DNA of 20,832 nucleotides from contig JBANDB010000025.1 of NCBI GenBank assembly GCA_037576215.1, positions 1 through 20,832 on the forward strand. The letters run 5' to 3'. Made by a program: the position numbers and the translations under genes. The stretch comes from Armillaria gallica (taxonomy: Eukaryota > Basidiomycota > Agaricomycetes > Agaricales > Physalacriaceae). Within the stretch, counting starts at the first letter, position 1. Each line of letters opens with the position of its first letter. Below the pieces are notes generated by a model, which worked only from the letters and a program-made list of their open reading frames with translations, was not told the DNA's origin and searched no databases. Positions 18,247 to 20,832 of this stretch are shown here, in pieces.

Positions 18247-19190
18247 TCAGAACTCCTCTAGGTTAAATATGATTCTCTTCGATCTCGCTCTTGATCGTGT
18301 CTCGATCCCCCTATTCCTTTGTCCGCCTCGCCCGTTAAGTCGTGTAAGCGTTTCTAAGACAATGTAAGGCCCATCTTGATGTGGCATGAACTTTGCGACC
18401 CTACTATCCCTCTTTTGCATATATTTACAATTGGCCATAGACAACATGACCTTCATTCCACCACCTCTGGTGAGCGACGCGCATTTGCTGCATGAGCTTG
18501 GTTTATTTTTGCCATCATCAGGTTATCCATCGCCGGCAAAAAATCCCCCTTGAGATGTGCAATGCCAAATCCTCAGCCGGCATATCCACTGGGGCGGCGG
18601 AAGCAAGGGAAGCATCACTCGAGGTGAAAATCCAGACTTCAGTTGAAACAGGGTAAAACCAGTAGATGCATTAACGGTATTCATGATTCCAAAACAAATC
18701 CTCAACAGAGCTTTAATCCAACCTGTTTGCAGCCTGTCCACATGAAAACAAATGCACTGGACAATAGTCTTATTTGACCGTTCCGACGCTCCATCTGTCT
18801 GGGGGTGAAAAGAACTCGACATCTTATGTTTAACCCCAGTAAGGTGCATGAGTGCCCTCTAGAACACCGACACGAAAAGGGAATCCTGGTCCATGATGAT
18901 TTCGTATGGAAGCCCATTCTCACAGTACCAGTCCTGGATGCAAAATCCATTGGCAGTGGACCCACAAAGTCCAACGTGACTGATCCAAATCGTGACTCCG
19001 GGATAGGCAAAAAGGACCCGCTGGATTCATTGTACTCTACTGATGGCAAAAGCCTCTTTACTAAATTCGAAGTTTTCCTGAATCGAGCCTCAACCTGCCA
19101 TAACCTATTCTCCGCTCCGATTTCAAAGGCCACGGACTCTGCATCGCAATCATTGCAATCATCGCATACTTCCGTTTCGGCTCCCAAGTG
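18247..19190 (-). mobile_element. Ty3/Gypsy retrotransposon fragment: integrase and C-terminal domain
   Basis: On the minus strand from 19190: PIPESRFGSVTLDFVGPLPM, containing the first catalytic Asp. After frame shifts there is a short piece resembling the second-Asp region, then MHLTGVKHKMSSSFHPQTDG and ASERSNKT with the catalytic Glu. The segment ALLRICFGIMNTVNASTGFT and QLKSGFSPRVMLPLLPPP follows, and at 18456-18247 a C-terminal domain (RVAKFMPHQDGPYIVLET). Several frame changes and stops break it. No RT or RNase H precedes it and no LTR follows within view. Open plus-strand frames over the same stretch are shadows. Confidence 0.9.
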
Positions 19191-19552
19191 CCACGTAATA
19201 CTCCTTGAAGATCTTGCCGAACCTTTTACACCCTACAACGCAATCTCATTTCCATTCCGCTCTCCAGTCCCTCGTGACACTCCCCGTATCAGATCCCCCT
19301 GTCCCTTTGGTTGTCATAATCAGTGATGCTGGTGTACAAGGAGAAATTACCGATGAGTGAATGGCTAGCGGTGAGGGTTGGATCAAGACAAGAGATGAAA
19401 TTGTGGACGTCAGGACCGTCTTTCCGAGAGAATTATTAGGTGGACCGTTCCTTACCTCAAATTAGGTACTGCATCCACAATTTCATTGAATGTTAGCTGA
19501 GGAAGTTTCACAGCTTCAATCCAATTGCTCCGACTCTGCTTACAAAAGCACT
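19191..19552. other. Junction between the Gypsy remains and UBA2; contains a 13-bp inverted repeat
   Basis: The minus-strand reading upstream of the integrase is loose and unidentifiable. On the plus strand 19377-19464 reads WIKTRDEIVDVRTVFPRELL without a recognisable family. ATGAAATTGTGGA (19395-19407) recurs as its exact reverse complement at 19474-19486. A possible splice acceptor (AATGTTAG, ending about 19496) may begin a UBA2 exon (LRKFHSFNP). Confidence 0.45.
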
Positions 19553-20832
19553 GAAAGCCCTGGTGAATGTTCACTTTTCAGAATCTACGCACTTGCCACG
19601 CTATCGTCGAATCAGCAAATGGAGACGTAAGGAATGCCATCAACCGCCGGTGCCCCTTGACTTCGACACGATCTTAGATCGGACGTTTATCCTGAGAGGC
19701 GAAGGTACTCCGAAGGACGTCGGCAGTGCCACTGACCAAGCAGACCGGATGACTCTGAATGCTGGTGTCAATGGAAATGGAAGCACGACCACAAATGGCA
19801 CGGGACTCAGGGATCAGAGAACCTTGTCATTAAAGGATAACGTCGAATTATTCGTTGATAGGTCGGGTTGACGGCATTCTTATGTCTCATATTCGGCTGA
19901 TTATCATGTGGTAGCGCTAACCGATTGGCCGCCCGTCTACGAAGCGGTACTGAGACGACAATATCTTTTGATAAAGATGACGACGATACACTTGACTTCG
20001 TCACGGCTGCGTCAAATCTTCGATCTGCGGCATATGATATTAGCAGGAAAACTCGATGGGAAGTAAAAGGTATGAACTTGATTTTTGCACGGAATGCGGT
20101 CTGAGGTGACATACAGAAATGGCCGGTAACATCATACGAGCTATTGCTACTACAAATGCCGTTGTCTCAGGCTTAATTGTGCTTCAAGCACTACACCTTC
20201 TGCGGCGTAACTATTCTGCTCTGCGTAACGTTCATCTACAGTACAAACCTTCTGTTCCCCTCAGCACCATTACCCTATCGAAGCCCAACCCTGGTTGTGG
20301 TGTGTGTCGGGACACGTATGCGTTAGTGCTCTGTGATCCTAGTCGTACCATACTCGGAGACATCGTCAAGGGTATCCTAGGTACCAATAGTGACCGGGAA
20401 GTCAGCGTGTACGAGGACAAGAGAGTACTTAGTGATCCTGATTGGGATGATAACCTAGAACGGACGCTGGAGAGCTTGAATGTGACGCGCGGGAAGTTTT
20501 TATCGATTGTTGATGAAGAGGGTGAATGCGGCACCATTACGATTGGCCTGAGTGTTTTGTCGTATGTGCTCTCTCCTCCTCAAAGTCTGTCAACGTTGAT
20601 TTTTATGCATTAATCACGTATAGCCTCAATCATCCCATTGATGCCCCGTCCTATATCCTTCCATCGCCTCTCCCTCAGCCAAACAGGAATCCAAAATTGT
20701 TGGTAGGAGCAATGCCTGCCACCCCACAGCGGACATCCAGAAAGCGTTCGCTACCTATTGATATGGAGAACGATATCATCGATCTTGCGCCTACACCGAG
20801 ACGTCCAAAATCTGACATGAATGGTGCTGCGA
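19553..20832 (+). CDS. UBA2: UBA2, SUMO-activating enzyme subunit 2, C-terminal half (partial, runs off the window)
   Basis: UBA2 is the catalytic half of the SUMO E1 (with AOS1). Seen: PPVPLDFDTI, a Gly/Asn/Thr-rich linker, LRDQRTLSLKDNVELFVD, intron 19862-19914, NRLAARLRSGTETTISFDKD and DTLDFVTAASNLRSAAYDIS. After intron 20070-20116 comes MAGNIIRAIATTNAVVSGLI, then VLQALHLLRR and the zinc-binding CxxC in PNPGCGVCRD (about 20284-20310). A ubiquitin-fold domain follows (LGDIVKGILGT...GKFLSIVDEEGE). After intron 20562-20623 a Pro/Arg-rich tail (QRTSRKRSLPID) looks like a nuclear-localisation region and runs off the edge. The first half, with the ATP-binding fold, the other zinc cysteines and the catalytic Cys, is absent; Gypsy sequence lies where it should be. 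No frameshift or stop is visible in the exons present, unlike the genes to the left. Confidence 0.9.

Noticed and set aside
18805..19326. A 173-codon open plus-strand frame
   Set aside because: It lies opposite the Gypsy integrase reading, which has clear motifs; the plus-strand protein shows no family features.
1..20832. A CRISPR array, toxin-antitoxin module or other prokaryotic system
   Set aside because: There are no regularly spaced repeats, no Shine-Dalgarno-led operons, and the genes are intron-bearing eukaryotic ones.

Overview
The window looks like nuclear DNA of a filamentous basidiomycete, most likely an Agaricomycete. Reading frames are broken every 100-400 bases by short GT-AG introns (47-63 nt wherever I could fix both ends). 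The proteins are eukaryotic: MER3 helicase, kinesin, VPS35, CKS1, Sos7 and UBA2. The transposon remains belong to a Ty3/Gypsy family common in mushroom-forming fungi. No bacterial gene organisation is present.

Layout, left to right. 1-305: the start of an unidentified minus-strand gene running off the left edge. 306-1800: no recognisable gene, but one arm of a ~160-bp dispersed repeat lies at 1373-1532. 1818-6955: an almost complete but multiply damaged MER3/HFM1 meiotic DNA helicase gene, from an N-terminal extension through the helicase core and Sec63 domain to a C-terminal zinc finger. 6967-7340: a small unidentified minus-strand gene. 7390-8180: an unidentified acidic/serine-rich plus-strand fragment. 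8190-8970: the C-terminal part of a GH27 alpha-galactosidase. 8971-11070: a kinesin-10 (KIF22-like) gene fused in frame to the GH27 fragment. 11205-12525: an N-terminal-to-middle part of the retromer subunit VPS35. 12530-12740: a 70-residue slice of a kinase-like protein. 13183-15300: a minus-strand Ty3/Gypsy fragment (possible gag, protease, RT start). 15301-15468: the inverted partner of the 1373 repeat. 15481-15836: the cell-cycle protein CKS1. 16060-16475: an unidentified C-terminal fragment. 16548-17790: the kinetochore protein Sos7. 18247-19190: a Gypsy integrase fragment, minus strand. 19553 to the right edge: the C-terminal half of the SUMO E1 subunit UBA2.

The host gene pieces from MER3 to UBA2 that I could identify all lie on the plus strand and keep their introns, so they are DNA-level copies or remnants, not retrocopies. 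The transposon pieces are all on the minus strand. Several host pieces are truncated and abut one another with almost no spacer, and most carry stops, frameshifts, small tandem duplications or altered splice sites. I read the window as a decaying mosaic of gene fragments rather than a working operon-like system. Many indels sit in short homopolymers, so some could be assembly errors; substitutions such as new stop codons, a lost splice donor and a lost kinesin switch-II aspartate are harder to explain that way. UBA2 at the right edge has no visible lesion in the part shown. I found no clear tRNA, rRNA or CRISPR array, though I could not scan for RNA genes systematically.
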